Shown: positions 12,137 through 21,865 of the stretch, piece by piece
Layout: each line of letters begins with the position of its first letter
Numbering within the stretch: the stretch's first letter is position 1
Source: Podospora comata
Taxonomy: Eukaryota > Ascomycota > Sordariomycetes > Sordariales > Podosporaceae
Assembly (NCBI GenBank): GCA_017354895.1
Contig: CP071499.1
Location: 3,968,001 to 4,032,000, forward strand
DNA: 64,000 bases
Direction: 5' to 3'
Position numbers and translations under genes: made by a program
Notes under the pieces: model-generated
Told to the model about the DNA's origin: nothing
What the model saw: only the letters and a program-made list of their open reading frames with translations
Database searches by the model: none

Positions 12137-12978
12137 ATGACGTCCCCCCAGGATCCACACACCAAGCTCTACTCGCACATCAACGGCCAGACCTCAGATC
12201 TTCTCGACCGTTACGCCGTCTCGGAGCTTTGCAAAGGCTGGCCGGTTTATCGTGACGCCTCAGAATGGCAAAACTACCGCGATCTCTTCACAGCGGAGGG
12301 CGCCTACGTCTGGACCAGTATGCCGTTTCCCTCCCCCCACTGTGTCCCGTGTTTACTGACAGCAATGACATAGCTTGGTCTGGCCCACGCACGGTAGATG
12401 AGTTCATCTCCATCTCCAAAGCCGGCAAGGAGAAGGACGTCTTTATCATGCATCGCGAGTGTGGTACCCTCGTCGAGCTTGGCAAAGACAAGACTCGGGC
12501 AATAGGCAAGATGAAGGCCACCATCACCCACCGCTTCAAGTTTTCCCCTCAACACAGTAACGGAACTCACGCTGCTTCCAACGGCTCCAACGGTACTACC
12601 GGCACTCATCCGCATGACGCTGCAAAAGCCGAGGGCGAGTACGAGTTTGACGTTGACTGCGACTGTCGCTTCATTTTTTTCGTCGAGAAGAACGCGTCGA
12701 CCAACAACGAGTGGAAGACGCGGTATGTGAAGCTCTTTTATGAGAAGGACAAGGTTGTAACGGTAGACGGGTTCACGGCGCCGAGGTTCAGCAAGGCAGA
12801 GCTTGAGAGGATACCAAAGGGGTATAAATACTTGGGAGCTGCGCAGGCGAGGCTGGGATACGAAATCGACTTGGACTTGCCCACTGCGTCAGGGGAACTT
12901 TGGGACCGCATGTATGGTGAGATGGAGAAGTGGCTGGATGGCGGAAAGGTCGACTTGTTTTGGGAAGGGAAACAATAA
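12137..12978 (+). CDS. SnoaL-like (NTF2 fold) protein
   Basis: Two exons, 12137-12317 and 12374-12978, joined across a 56-nt intron (GTATGC...ACATAG) give about 261 residues. The N-terminal half has the helix and strand order of SnoaL-like polyketide cyclases and scytalone-dehydratase relatives: [20 protein letters not shown], then W-x-x-Y-R-D-L-F-T and [11 protein letters not shown]. This family forms an alpha+beta barrel that binds small hydrophobic ligands. An inserted stretch rich in Asn, Gly, Ser and His at about residues 144-165 breaks the barrel sequence, and a C-terminal extension follows from about residue 200. No polyketide synthase is nearby, so it is not obviously part of a biosynthetic cluster. 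A catalytic role is possible but not shown. Confidence 0.82.
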
Positions 12979-13639
12979 GCAATGATTGGAAAGGATCGCT
13001 CGGAGGATATTGGCTGGTGATACGCATTATACCCGTTTGGATCGGGGGATGTCTTTCCATTTCTGTTCTTGTTCATGGCGCATCTTTTTGGTCAGATCCG
13101 GCTCAGCATCAGGTAGTTGACGCCAATGGTAGGTGACAATATGTGCAGTAATAGACTTTCTCATGGCCGCATGGTAGCTGGCGAACCTCTGTTGACCCCT
13201 GAACCAAGCCGTTACACACCATCGAGGGCGCACACGACATGGATGACAAGTGACGGCTGCCACCTACCCGGAGGCAACACGGTTCCTGGCAGCAAAGTGC
13301 TGTCAATGAAGGCGGGTGCAAACAGGCTCACGACCCGTCCAAATGGCGCCATGTTATGATTCCCAGCTCTTGGTGACACAGACAGAGCGGCTTCCCTCTC
13401 CGTGACATGGCCTGCCTACTCAGGAGAGCTGGCCGATTTCGGAGTTTTGGCAGGTCGTTGAAGGCCAGCCAGGGAGCACACCGCCGCTGCCTGCCGGAGC
13501 GTGCAGGCGGATCTACCGGTGTTTCGGAGGGCAAAGACAGCATCGAGGTCATGTGAGACTTGTTCTGGGACGTTGTAGGTATTTGTGTGTGTCGACTACT
13601 ACAGGGGAATCTCTACAGTCCACCACCATCTCCAGGCCA
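12979..13639. other. Intergenic region between convergent genes
   Basis: It lies between the SnoaL-like gene and thioredoxin, which converge on it. I see no gene; it should hold both 3' UTRs and poly(A) signals. Confidence 0.55.
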
Positions 13640-14032
13640 TTACTCGGCAGCGGCGGCGGCGGCGGCGGCGGCCTTCTCCTTGGCGAGCTTCCCCATCTTC
13701 TCAACAGCCAGATTCAAGCTCGGCAGGTTGGCGCCCTGGATCATTGCTTGGCCGTTGACGGCAACCTGGTTGCCCTCCTTGAAGAAGAGGAAGGTGGGCA
13801 TGGCGGCGACGCTGTATTTCTGGGCGACGGACTGTACGTGATCGACGTTGACCTTGGCAAAGGCAAGAAAGCCGGGGATCGAGAAGGTAGAGGCCATCTT
13901 GGAAAAGTGGGGATTGATGAGCTTGCACGGGCCGCACCAGTCGGCGTGGAAGTCGGCGATGACATACTTGTTCGACGCGAGGAGGTTGTCGAACTCTTGG
14001 TGCGAGCTAATGTGCTTGACTTGATCGGCCAT
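13640..14032 (-). CDS. Thioredoxin
   Basis: Single-exon gene of 130 residues starting MADQVKHISS. The active site WCGPC is at residues 32-36, the cis-Pro loop AAMPT at 77-80, and the start and length fit a small cytosolic thioredoxin with no targeting peptide. It reduces protein disulfides and is itself recycled by thioredoxin reductase. The C-terminus carries an added run of Ala (about ten, ending in Glu) coded by a GCC/GCG repeat; this tail is outside the fold. The open frame continues upstream of residue 1, but that part is not thioredoxin-like and the ATG at 14032 is the natural start. It is transcribed away from the small gene at 14390. Confidence 0.95.
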   Translation of the reverse strand: MADQVKHISSHQEFDNLLASNKYVIADFHADWCGPCKLINPHFSKMASTFSIPGFLAFAKVNVDHVQSVAQKYSVAAMPTFLFFKEGNQVAVNGQAMIQGANLPSLNLAVEKMGKLAKEKAAAAAAAAAE

Positions 14033-14389
14033 TTCGAAATTGGTAGTGGTCTTTGGGAGAGTCGTGTACGAATGGAAAAGCGACGGAAGGGAGGAGATTG
14101 GATCAACGGTTTTGGATGCGCGCGCACTCGAAGTTTGAAGACCGAGGAGATTCGCAATCGCGGGGGATAAAGAGCACAGCCCAGAGAGCTCTATTTCGAG
14201 CTTTAGAAGCGGTGGGGCTATACTGGAAATCAAAGTTTGTGCTGACTAATCACTCATAACCCTAACCCCCTGGGAAAACGATGATGTCATCCGCTCTGAT
14301 TTTTGTGTTCCGTCTCCGTTCTTTTATGGGCGTGCCTGGCCACTCTGGAGAAGCAAATATTCTTCACCCTTACGAAGGTACTCAGCGAT
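14033..14389. other. Divergent promoter between thioredoxin and a small protein gene
   Basis: About 360 bp shared by two genes transcribed in opposite directions. I recognise no specific regulatory motif. Confidence 0.45.
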
Positions 14390-14608
14390 ATGTTGCAAGA
14401 TAAAGGAAGCCGTTCTCTGCCAGACATGGAGAAGCACAGTCAGTCCAAACAACTTGTCCAGCACCCAGCACCACAACAAGAGGAAGAAGTCGATAGGCAG
14501 CCGCCAAACTCGAGAGGTGCTCCGGCAGTCAGACTTGAGATGGACCTTGATGTGAATATTGAGCTCAAGGGAAAGATCAAGGGGGATGTGACGGTGGCTA
14601 TCTTGTAG
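14390..14608 (+). CDS. Small hypothetical protein, 72 aa
   Basis: Single-exon frame of 72 residues starting MLQDKGSRS. The first 45 residues are hydrophilic, rich in Gln, Pro and Glu. The last 25 end in an alternating pattern, RLEMDLDVNIELKGKIKGD followed by VTVAIL, which resembles the C-terminal beta-strand signature common in small uncharacterised ascomycete proteins. That pattern, not length, is why I list it. No function is known to me. The opposite strand also has an open frame here, but it lacks such a pattern. Confidence 0.5.
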   Translation: MLQDKGSRSLPDMEKHSQSKQLVQHPAPQQEEEVDRQPPNSRGAPAVRLEMDLDVNIELKGKIKGDVTVAIL

Positions 14609-14966
14609 GTTTGACATGTGATACCGGTTATTGATCTCGAACAAATGATTGACGCGATAGCGCAGAGAAGATGAGAAGAGACAGGACTAGCAAGGATCAG
14701 TTGGGATCTTAGAGGTGCGGTTGCCTGATGACTCTGTTGAAGGTTGGCTCGGTCACGAGGTCACGCGAGGTGGTTGACTGACAGCGCCAAAATCACACGC
14801 AACCCACATCACACGCCATGACCCCAAAGCTACGAACAGCTGCGAGAGTCAAGTGAACCATGCGCGAAAACGGGTTTCCTCGTCACTCGAGATTTCTTGA
14901 ATACAAAGCCAGTGACTTGAGCAACGTCAATCATGGCCCGAATCCCGCTCCAACCATCCCAGCACA
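14609..14966. other. Short intergenic region
   Basis: No gene or distinct motif recognised between two genes on the same strand. Confidence 0.45.
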
Positions 14967-15776
14967 ATGTCATCACAACGCAGTAGACGTGCGCCGAAAG
15001 AAACACCCAAACGTACGAATGACGGCCTCAAGCCAGGGGAAATACTTTCTCAAGTCGGCCGGGTCGCCCTCCCGTTCATTCTCACCAAGCTTGCGCAACA
15101 ACAAGTAGAGAAACAACGTCAAGAAGAGAGGGAAAGCAACAAAGCCCCAACCTCCTCAAGATCCCGTACTGCAAGCCGCAATGGCAGCACAACATCCACG
15201 GGTGAACGGTCCAGATCATCCCACAACCGAGACAGAGACAAACACCGAGACAACAACGGCTCTGACGACGCATCCTTCCGCAATGACAGCGATTTCCACG
15301 GCGTCATCAGCCAAGTCGCCGTCGGTTTAGTTGCCTTTGGAGCCAAAAAGCTCATACAGAGAAGAAAGGAGGCCAAGCAGGCTGCTGCTTCCGCCGCAAA
15401 AACTGCTCAAGCGAATGGACGCAATGCCCGAGGCAACAAGAGCCCAGCCGAGGCGGATGTTGAACTTTCAAGGGCATTGGAGACTACAGCGATTGAGCTG
15501 CAGGGGGCTAGCGAGTCACTACGCAGGCTGGCAAACTCGGGTCCAAAAAGCCACCACAGGAAATGCGCGGTGAGAGACGAGCTGGTACGAGATGCTCAGA
15601 GGCTGGAAGGTTCACTTGCCAGCATACAAACGGGCATTCACAATATGCGCAACCTGCACCCAAGGTTGCGCAGACCAGATGAGGGTAAGAAAGAGCCTCT
15701 CCAAAGGGGGACGAGAGGCTTGGGACCCATACGAGATGGGAAGGTTGGACATTGGGAACGGCTGAAGGAGAGATAA
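14967..15776 (+). CDS. Hypothetical basic protein, 269 aa
   Basis: Single exon, 269 residues, no recognised domain. Residues 1-20 are basic (SQRSRRAPKETPKR). Residues 25-45 (GEILSQVGRVALPFILTKLA) and 110-130 (VISQVAVGLVAFGAKKLIQ) form two similar amphipathic or hydrophobic segments separated by an Arg/Ser/Asp-rich linker. The C-terminal half is a helical region with Glu and Leu (SRALETTAIELQGASESL), then a basic tail. The paired hydrophobic segments suggest membrane association, but they are short and contain charged residues. The coding call rests on the uninterrupted frame, codon quality and an ordered layout. Confidence 0.7.
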   Translation: MSSQRSRRAPKETPKRTNDGLKPGEILSQVGRVALPFILTKLAQQQVEKQRQEERESNKAPTSSRSRTASRNGSTTSTGERSRSSHNRDRDKHRDNNGSDDASFRNDSDFHGVISQVAVGLVAFGAKKLIQRRKEAKQAAASAAKTAQANGRNARGNKSPAEADVELSRALETTAIELQGASESLRRLANSGPKSHHRKCAVRDELVRDAQRLEGSLASIQTGIHNMRNLHPRLRRPDEGKKEPLQRGTRGLGPIRDGKVGHWERLKER

Positions 15777-16064
15777 CTGAGGCTCGTTGGGAACGAGTCT
15801 TTCCGAAGGGAAGAGAAGGCTGTTCTTTCGGCAGAAATCGACGCCAGCCATGAGCACATCGGATAGAGCTCTGGTGCTTTACTAGCCCAGGCATCCCGGC
15901 GTCCCGGACCAAACCCACATGCCGATACAGGCAGATAATCTCCACAATCAGGAGTCCGAACCCACTCCAGGCTACAACCCTGACCACTGTCACTCCACTG
16001 CAACCCACAGCCATCTACATGACAGCTAAATCCTCACCTCGAACTTCAACAATTTAAGAGGAGG

Positions 16065-16136
16065 GCCCGCATGGCTCAGTGGTAGAGCGTGTCACTAGTA
16101 ATGACAAGGCCGTCAGTTCAATTCTGGCTGTGGGCA
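16065..16136 (+). tRNA. tRNA-Thr (anticodon AGT)
   Basis: A 72-nt cloverleaf with acceptor stem GCCCGCA/TGTGGGC (one G-T pair), D-arm GCTC-AGTGGTA-GAGC, anticodon stem TGTCA/TGACA around loop CTAGTAA, and T-arm GTCAG-TTCAATT-CTGGC. The anticodon is at 16097-16099. There is no intron and no encoded CCA, as in eukaryotes. Confidence 0.93.
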
Positions 16137-16192
16137 GGCATACTCCTGGGGTCAGGAGACAGGTGGGACAGTTCCTTTGCTCTTTTTGTACT

Positions 16193-16197
16193 CTTTG
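16193..16197 (+). terminator. Probable Pol III terminator (TTTTT)
   Basis: This is the first T-run of at least four downstream of tRNA-Thr, about 57 nt after it. A small inverted repeat (CTCCTG/CAGGAG) lies between the two. Confidence 0.4.
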
Positions 16198-16324
16198 CAG
16201 ATATCATGTTCAGGACACATCGATAGACAAATAGCGTTTCTTTTTTTACTGAGATACCCCAATACCCATTACACCCTGATTATACAAATATTGCTTTCCA
16301 TTACGGTCTCCCCCTTATATGTTG

Positions 16325-16561
16325 TTATGCAGGCGGTGGCGGCGGCGGCGGAGGTGGCGGCGGAGGAGTTTCCCCTGACGACGCCGAAAACGACATGTGG
16401 CTCCCTTTGCTTCCGTAGCGGCTTCCTCTCCTTCGACTCCGGCTCCTCCTCCTTACCCGTATCGATCTGCCGTACCGATGGCAAAAGTAAAAGCAGCCCA
16501 CCAAGAAAGCTGTTACGAGAACACCCACGACAACACCGATGGTGATGTTCTGTTCTTGCAT
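16325..16561 (-). CDS. Small single-pass membrane protein with polyproline tail
   Basis: A frame of 78 residues beginning MQEQNITIG. A transmembrane segment at about residues 6-27 (TIGVVVGVLVTAFLVGCFYF) is followed by a very basic juxtamembrane region (RRRSRSRRRGSR) and then a Ser/Gly stretch and 12 consecutive Pro before the final Ala. The positive charge after the segment predicts a cytosolic C-terminus. Small proteins with an N-terminal GVVVG-type membrane anchor and basic tail are common in Sordariomycetes but uncharacterised. The upstream in-frame extension is not used here because the membrane anchor would no longer be N-terminal. The polyPro run comes from a GGC/GGA repeat on the plus strand and may vary in length. 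Confidence 0.6.
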   Translation of the reverse strand: MQEQNITIGVVVGVLVTAFLVGCFYFCHRYGRSIRVRRRSRSRRRGSRYGSKGSHMSFSASSGETPPPPPPPPPPPPA

Positions 16562-17568
16562 CGAGTATCGTTTTGTTAACTGGCTCGTCCATAGTGAGGA
16601 CGATATCGGTTTATCGGCCCGCAGAACCGAGGCTTTTAATGAGAGGTGCAACCATGAGGGGAATAACGCTGGTGCGGGGGAGGATGGTTGTGAGGGAAGC
16701 GGCACAAGCGTGCGAGCAGAGGCGAGAGGGGGTATAAACATGACGACGAGTTTTGCGCAGACTGGATAGGTTATGAGGGTGGTAGACCTTGATTTTTTGC
16801 TAGCCCTGACTGGTTTTCAAATAAGATGCTCTGAAAATCCGGGCATGTGATTGTTGTATAGGTACAGAGGTCGAATCGCTTTCGAGATTCAGATTCAATG
16901 GAAAGTTGCTCAGACTGGATACAGAAAACAGAGGTTCCAAATGGGGCTTTTTTGGAGACTGACGCTAGGAAGAAAAACGGCCGTTGAGAGAAAGAAAGGT
17001 GCAAGCCGTATGCAGGACGAGAGGAGAAACCTTTTATCCCTCTCCTGTCGCTAGTGTAAAAGGTACGGGTGAGATAACAGCCATCGCGGGTGCTGATGTA
17101 AAATGTCGACTGACCAATATTGCTTATTTTCTTGGTAGCACGGAGACATGGGGCAGCAGAAGCAGGGCTGCAGATGGGTGCCAGTGGTGTTGCCTGCGTG
17201 GTGGGGTTGGGGGCTTGAGGGTTGATGCTGGAGGAGCAAAGTTGGAGACGAAGCGACCCAGTTCACAGATGGACATCTGCAGCTAGTTTAGCCAGTACCG
17301 GTACAACCTATCAGGCATCAACTGGGACGACTGACTGCATGATTGTGCATATCACAACCCAATGATATCAGGACGGGTTCAACTTGCGGGGCTGACACGG
17401 CCTATTACCGACCACATTGGAGAATATGTATGTCCGGTCTGACGAATGGCCCACCAGTCAGACGAGCAAAAAGTTACGGAGGTGCGGTACAGAGCGATCA
17501 CCAAGGTAGAAGACCAGGTAAGGCAGGGGTAGTAGAGGCACAGGAATCGGCAACATCTTCGTCTACTT
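16562..17568. other. Gene-poor region
   Basis: No supported gene on either strand; short open frames without features. Confidence 0.5.
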
Positions 17569-18035
17569 GCCAGTTCAATGGCTTTAGATACCGTTCAACA
17601 ATCCAAAATTCAACTGCTATCTCTCAGACCGAGACGCTTTTGCAAGAGCAAGCCTTCCATGCCACTTTCGCATTTCGATCCCGCCCATCACCCCGCTCTG
17701 GAGTGTGAGCCCTCAGTGGCTACCAGTTCAATGGTTATGGATCGTGTTCAACAACCCACAATTCAACTGCCATCTCTCAGATCTCACCTCGCTTGCAACT
17801 ATCTGACTGTACAGGTGGCCTTTCCTCTTGCTCTTTTGGCGATGCCGGTCCTTGTGAAATGAAGCTTTTGATGGCGAGTGCCAGACTTCCACATGACTTT
17901 CGAGTTTCAATCCCGCCCATCAGCCCGCCTTGCGAGTACATGCCCGCCATGCCTGCCAATTCAATGACTTTGAATCCCGTTCAGACCCACACTCCAGCTG
18001 CTTTCTTTCAGATCCAGCCGCTTTGCAAGTCATGC
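17569..18035 (+). repeat. Three diverged tandem direct repeats
   Basis: Three related segments begin near 17571, 17723 and 17957, each with AGTTCAATG or AATTCAATG followed by a diverged CGTTCAACA-like core and then CTCTCAGA or TTTCAGAT about 45 bp later. A second block, ATCCCGCCCATCA, follows copies 1 and 2 (about 17684 and 17912). The three ATG triplets are at 17578, 17731 and 17964. The first spacing, 153 bp, preserves the frame; the second, 233 bp, does not. In the ATG frame the copies share Ser-Met-x-x-(Asp/Asn)-x-Val-Gln. Coding origin is possible but not shown. Confidence 0.65.
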
Positions 18036-18489
18036 TGAGACCGAGTGGTTTTAGCAATGTGAGCAAGTAGCTGGGTGGGCAACAGCGCTGCCCCCCATGG
18101 GGTTATATGCTCGAGTTCAGTCTCTTTCTTCCCTGCCCAGTAGGGGACACCAATCATGACCAACTATCGTTTCGAGATCCCCCCATAATCCTCACATGGA
18201 CGGCGACTTGGTGAAGTTTGGCGCCGCTGCTACTATGCAGCCAATGATCCGGGCTGGAAATCCGGCATGTATGGCTGGCCAGTCCGGATGGTGCTAGGAT
18301 AATGATTTAGGTCTTCACCGGCACCATGAATAACTGCACCATCCTGGCACAGGGTGATATCAAGGGCGGCAGTACTACCGGACATGTTCACCAGCAGCAC
18401 CATATAAACATGAGTCAACACAGATCCAGATCCCCTCCACCTTAGAAAGCTGGACGACGTAAAAATAAATACAATGTGGGAAGTTAATG
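18036..18489. other. Gene-poor region
   Basis: No gene or clear repeat seen between the direct repeats and the minisatellite. Confidence 0.45.
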
Positions 18490-18812
18490 AATAGGTATTG
18501 GAAGATGCTTAATAGGTGTTGAAAGATACCTTGGTCGAAAGTTAAAAGGTCATCTATAGGTGTTAAATGATGGTTGATAGGTGTGAAAAAATAGCCTATA
18601 GGTATTTAAAATTTGCTAATATGTATTAAAAGATAGTCTATAGGTGCTAAAAATAATCTGTAGGTATTAATAAATAGTCTGCAAGTATTGAAAGATAGCC
18701 TATAGGTGTTAATAGATAGTCTATATACACTTCAAAATTGCTAAAATGCGTTAAAATCTCCTTATTAGGTTGTTCAAGTATAGTGAAGAGGTGTTAAAAT
18801 AGTCGTCAAACT
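18490..18812 (+). repeat. Degenerate 21-bp minisatellite
   Basis: About 14 tandem units with consensus ATAGGTGTTAAAAGATAGTCT can be laid end to end from 18490, most of them 21 bp and each differing at several positions. One unit is lengthened around 18530. The array is AT-rich and has stops or length shifts in every frame. The strong divergence between units points to an old array that is no longer kept uniform. Confidence 0.8.
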
Positions 18813-19307
18813 GGTGTTCCAAGGTGTTCTAAGGTGGTGGGTAGGTAGGTATTAAAGTAAGAAATTTAAAGTCTTGGGGACTGCTACACTAAACCAGCCA
18901 TGTATCTTATGCAAGAAATCACAGAAAGCTGCAGTTTAAATCTGTCCCGGTCAACCCATTCAAAGAGCGTTTATCACCTACCTACAAGCGTTGGACGTCC
19001 CTGTTGTGATGAGCAGCTACATCCACTTCAATCAGGCGGGATGCGAGCATGGAAAGAGGGACCAGGACAGAAGACAAGACCTCCCAACTCTCTGAGGAGT
19101 TTTCCCAGATAGGCCGTTGTTCTAAGTGATGTTGGATATGAACTCGGCTGCTCGCGCGGCTACCCACGCGGGTGTCAGTGCCGCCGCCGCTCGCCTGTTC
19201 CCAGCATTATAAAACCATTGTTGGATAAACGCTATTAAGAATGCACCTAGCAACTAAAAATAAGCATCTTATGAATTAAAACGCTTCTTAACTTAATATA
19301 TAAAATC
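18813..19307. other. AT-rich intergenic region before tRNA-Phe
   Basis: No gene seen. It becomes AT-rich from about 19230, immediately upstream of tRNA-Phe. Confidence 0.5.
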
Positions 19308-19396
19308 GCGGGTTTAGCTCAGTTGGGAGAGCGTCAGACTGAAGTCCACTTCAATCCTTAATCTGAAGGTCATGTGTTCGATCCACATAAACCGCA
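19308..19396 (+). tRNA. tRNA-Phe (anticodon GAA) with 16-nt intron
   Basis: Starts GCGGGTTTAGCTCAGTTGGG and ends AAACCGCA, the standard fungal tRNA-Phe sequence. The anticodon loop CTGAAGA is interrupted after CTGAAG by 16 nt (19345-19360), at the canonical position one base 3' of the anticodon. The exons sum to 73 nt. Confidence 0.95.
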
Positions 19397-19401
19397 TCTG
19401 C

Positions 19402-19411
19402 TTTTGTTTTT
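19402..19411 (+). terminator. Pol III terminator (TTTTGTTTTT)
   Basis: T-runs begin six bases after the tRNA-Phe discriminator base, the usual place for RNA polymerase III termination. Confidence 0.75.
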
Positions 19412-19729
19412 GTGACCTCCTCTTTTTGTCACCAGGGAACTGAGTTGTCAGCAGATGTTTTGGCAGAGGTCATGCCTTGTCGACCTATGATTCACACTTT
19501 GTGTAAGCACAAGATCGCTATGATATTTAAGATATTCTTTCTGTAATGCATTATCTCTCTATATGTGTTATCAGCCCTGTCGTTTATAACATTAACTAGT
19601 ATCTAAAACCCGGTCTTGTCTTCAAGAACATGTGCCCAAACGGCGCCCCAAATTCTCACACGACAACCTGCTGATCTTGTGTTGGGCTCGTGGGCATCTA
19701 CGACTTCCCAAGCCCGGTCCTAACATGCT

Positions 19730-21865
19730 TTACAGGACAGGTGCAGGCGATTTTACAACCGGCAAAATAGTCACAACTGCCACGTCATTACTCTTTTTCG
19801 CAGCGGATGACAACCCAAAGAAGGTATATCTTTTCTTGGTTCCAGCGGACTGTGGGGTTACAGCTGGATTTGGTGGAATGGTCTGCTGATTGGAAGCCGC
19901 CACGGTGTTTTCTGAAAAGGTAAACATTCTCTTTCCCACCCTCGGAGCCGCTGTCATGGGCCCCTGCGGAGCTCGGGCTTTTGGCACACTCGGAGACGAA
20001 CCCTTCATGGCCTCTGACATGGAAAGCGTGGCTCGCCTGAACAACTGCGGCGAGGAACGGATGGGTGTCGAGACCCTGTTGAAGAGGGGCCCAATCTTCT
20101 CCGACATGGTGACCACAATCGGCCTCTTTGGCGGCTTGGTGAGCTCAAAGTATGCTCGGCCAGAGTCAGTTTTGGTGAGAGAGCCAGTGAAGGAGCCCTT
20201 GCTCAGGGCGGCGCGGGCGAGTTTGGCCTTGGTCATCAGCATCATTTCACTCCCTTGGAGCGTCGCCACGCAGTTGTGCCAGGGGGTGGGCACATGGAGC
20301 AGGTCGATCGAAGTCATAAGTTCGCCGTCGGCCGAAAGGGAGGTGGCGGCCCGTACCTTGGCGGGGTCCACAAGCTGGATGCCAAACTTGGGACCGGCAT
20401 TGTTGTGTGCGTGGATGGATAGCCGGATGTAGTTGGGAAACAGCATCTCGACGAGGTTGGAGTAGGCGTGGTTCCGTACAATCATCTCGAAGGCCACCTT
20501 GGCTGACAGCTTCTTTTGCTTGGACCGTGACATCCTTTGGGTCAGCGGGTGGTTTTCCAGATCCTCGAGCACGAACTTGGAAAAGCCGCGGTACAGACGG
20601 GTGATTGTGGCATCCTTGGAATCAATCTTTGCCCGAATAGCCTCTTTACGAGGCCCGGACCCCGCAACAAGCATCCGCCTACAGAGCTCGGCTTCCTCAG
20701 TAATCTTGGTGTCTAGGTGGTGTTCAATCGGGGGAAGGCTGAGCCGGGATGCTAGAGTGGAAAGGTCATCGTTCCGGGACGCCAGTTGGAAGAGATCAAC
20801 GAGAGACTTGAAGCCTATACGCTCAGGATCCCCGAAATGAGAGCCAACCTCCCGGTTCATATCTTTGAGCAAGGCGGTATACCTGTCCACCTCGCCGTCA
20901 TCGACACCGATGCAGTCGCTAAAGACGTGTCCGTCACTGATAACCCAGAGTTTGGCGCCAGGCATGTAAATCTTTTCAATTTCGGTGACAAAACCGTGCA
21001 GCCTCTCCAAGGCAAGTTCTTCACCACGATCTGGATCTGGGCCAGTAACCTTGTCGGGATTGGATGACTTGCATGGAAATGCAGGAAGACACATCTCGAG
21101 TTTGGCCTTGCGTGATGTAAAGTGGCGCACCCGTTGTGTAAAGTACTTGCGGCCCGAGACCTTCCATTGGTCACCCTTGCCACCGTCGTACCTGAGATAA
21201 CTGTCGAAGAGGTCCACTATCTGCTCGGTTACAGCTTCGATATCGGCATCCTCTCCTGCTGCTGAGACTGGCAGGGTATGGGTCGTGAGGTCGGCCTGGG
21301 TGAGGAGGAGGTCGACGAAGAATTTCTCAAACGCGTCCCCGTCCACAATACGTCCATGGTTTCCAATCATGATGGCGGTGGTGTAGCCCTGACCATCGGG
21401 GGACGACGATTGGTATATTTTGGCATCGGGCTTGCTGTGGCTCGACCGGATTGTTGACCAATTGCCCTGAACCCATTGCTTTTGAGAGCCGGTGCAGTGA
21501 ACAAGGTTCCCCTCGGAGTCTCGGAGGTAGGAACCTTGATAGCGAAAATAGATGGACTGGCCTTCGTTGCCAAACTCCACGACCATTGCCATGTTGACGT
21601 TTGGTGCCTTTTGTGCAGGGACAGGGGAACTGGGAGGGCTAAGAGAGTTGAGAGGGTTCCGCAATGACTCCTCGGCTTGGTGGAAGATGTGGTAGCAAGA
21701 GATGTGGACAAGCACAACGTGACACACGGCGAGGATGCAGAAGCTAAGCAACTGAAAAGCACTTGGTAGGCAAGAGGTGTCTTGGGCGCAAAGTGCAGAT
21801 GTCGTGTAGTAGGTGAAGACTGGGGGGGTGATGAGCAAACACGCCCTCACCAAGGAGGAGATCAT
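19730..21865 (-). CDS. DIT1/PvcA-family isocyanide synthase-like protein
   Basis: Single exon, up to 711 residues. Residues of about 205-545 match the pyoverdine/dityrosine biosynthesis (DIT1, PvcA/IsnA) family: FPCKSSNPDKV at 263-273, DGHVFSDCIGVDD at 311-323 and YIRLSIHAHNNAGPKFG at 479-495. In yeast, Dit1 acts on L-tyrosine in the first step of spore-wall dityrosine; bacterial and other fungal relatives make isonitriles. Residues 30-60 are hydrophobic and could anchor the protein in a membrane. Residues 95-175 form an extra segment not typical of Dit1, and about 150 Ser/Pro/Lys-rich residues follow the domain. No TauD-type oxygenase domain is fused on. The start is uncertain: Met92 or Met94 would remove the hydrophobic part. 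The P450 and MFS genes beside it complete a dityrosine-like set. Confidence 0.85.
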   Translation of the reverse strand: MISSLVRACLLITPPVFTYYTTSALCAQDTSCLPSAFQLLSFCILAVCHVVLVHISCYHIFHQAEESLRNPLNSLSPPSSPVPAQKAPNVNMAMVVEFGNEGQSIYFRYQGSYLRDSEGNLVHCTGSQKQWVQGNWSTIRSSHSKPDAKIYQSSSPDGQGYTTAIMIGNHGRIVDGDAFEKFFVDLLLTQADLTTHTLPVSAAGEDADIEAVTEQIVDLFDSYLRYDGGKGDQWKVSGRKYFTQRVRHFTSRKAKLEMCLPAFPCKSSNPDKVTGPDPDRGEELALERLHGFVTEIEKIYMPGAKLWVISDGHVFSDCIGVDDGEVDRYTALLKDMNREVGSHFGDPERIGFKSLVDLFQLASRNDDLSTLASRLSLPPIEHHLDTKITEEAELCRRMLVAGSGPRKEAIRAKIDSKDATITRLYRGFSKFVLEDLENHPLTQRMSRSKQKKLSAKVAFEMIVRNHAYSNLVEMLFPNYIRLSIHAHNNAGPKFGIQLVDPAKVRAATSLSADGELMTSIDLLHVPTPWHNCVATLQGSEMMLMTKAKLARAALSKGSFTGSLTKTDSGRAYFELTKPPKRPIVVTMSEKIGPLFNRVSTPIRSSPQLFRRATLSMSEAMKGSSPSVPKARAPQGPMTAAPRVGKRMFTFSENTVAASNQQTIPPNPAVTPQSAGTKKRYTFFGLSSAAKKSNDVAVVTILPVVKSPAPVL

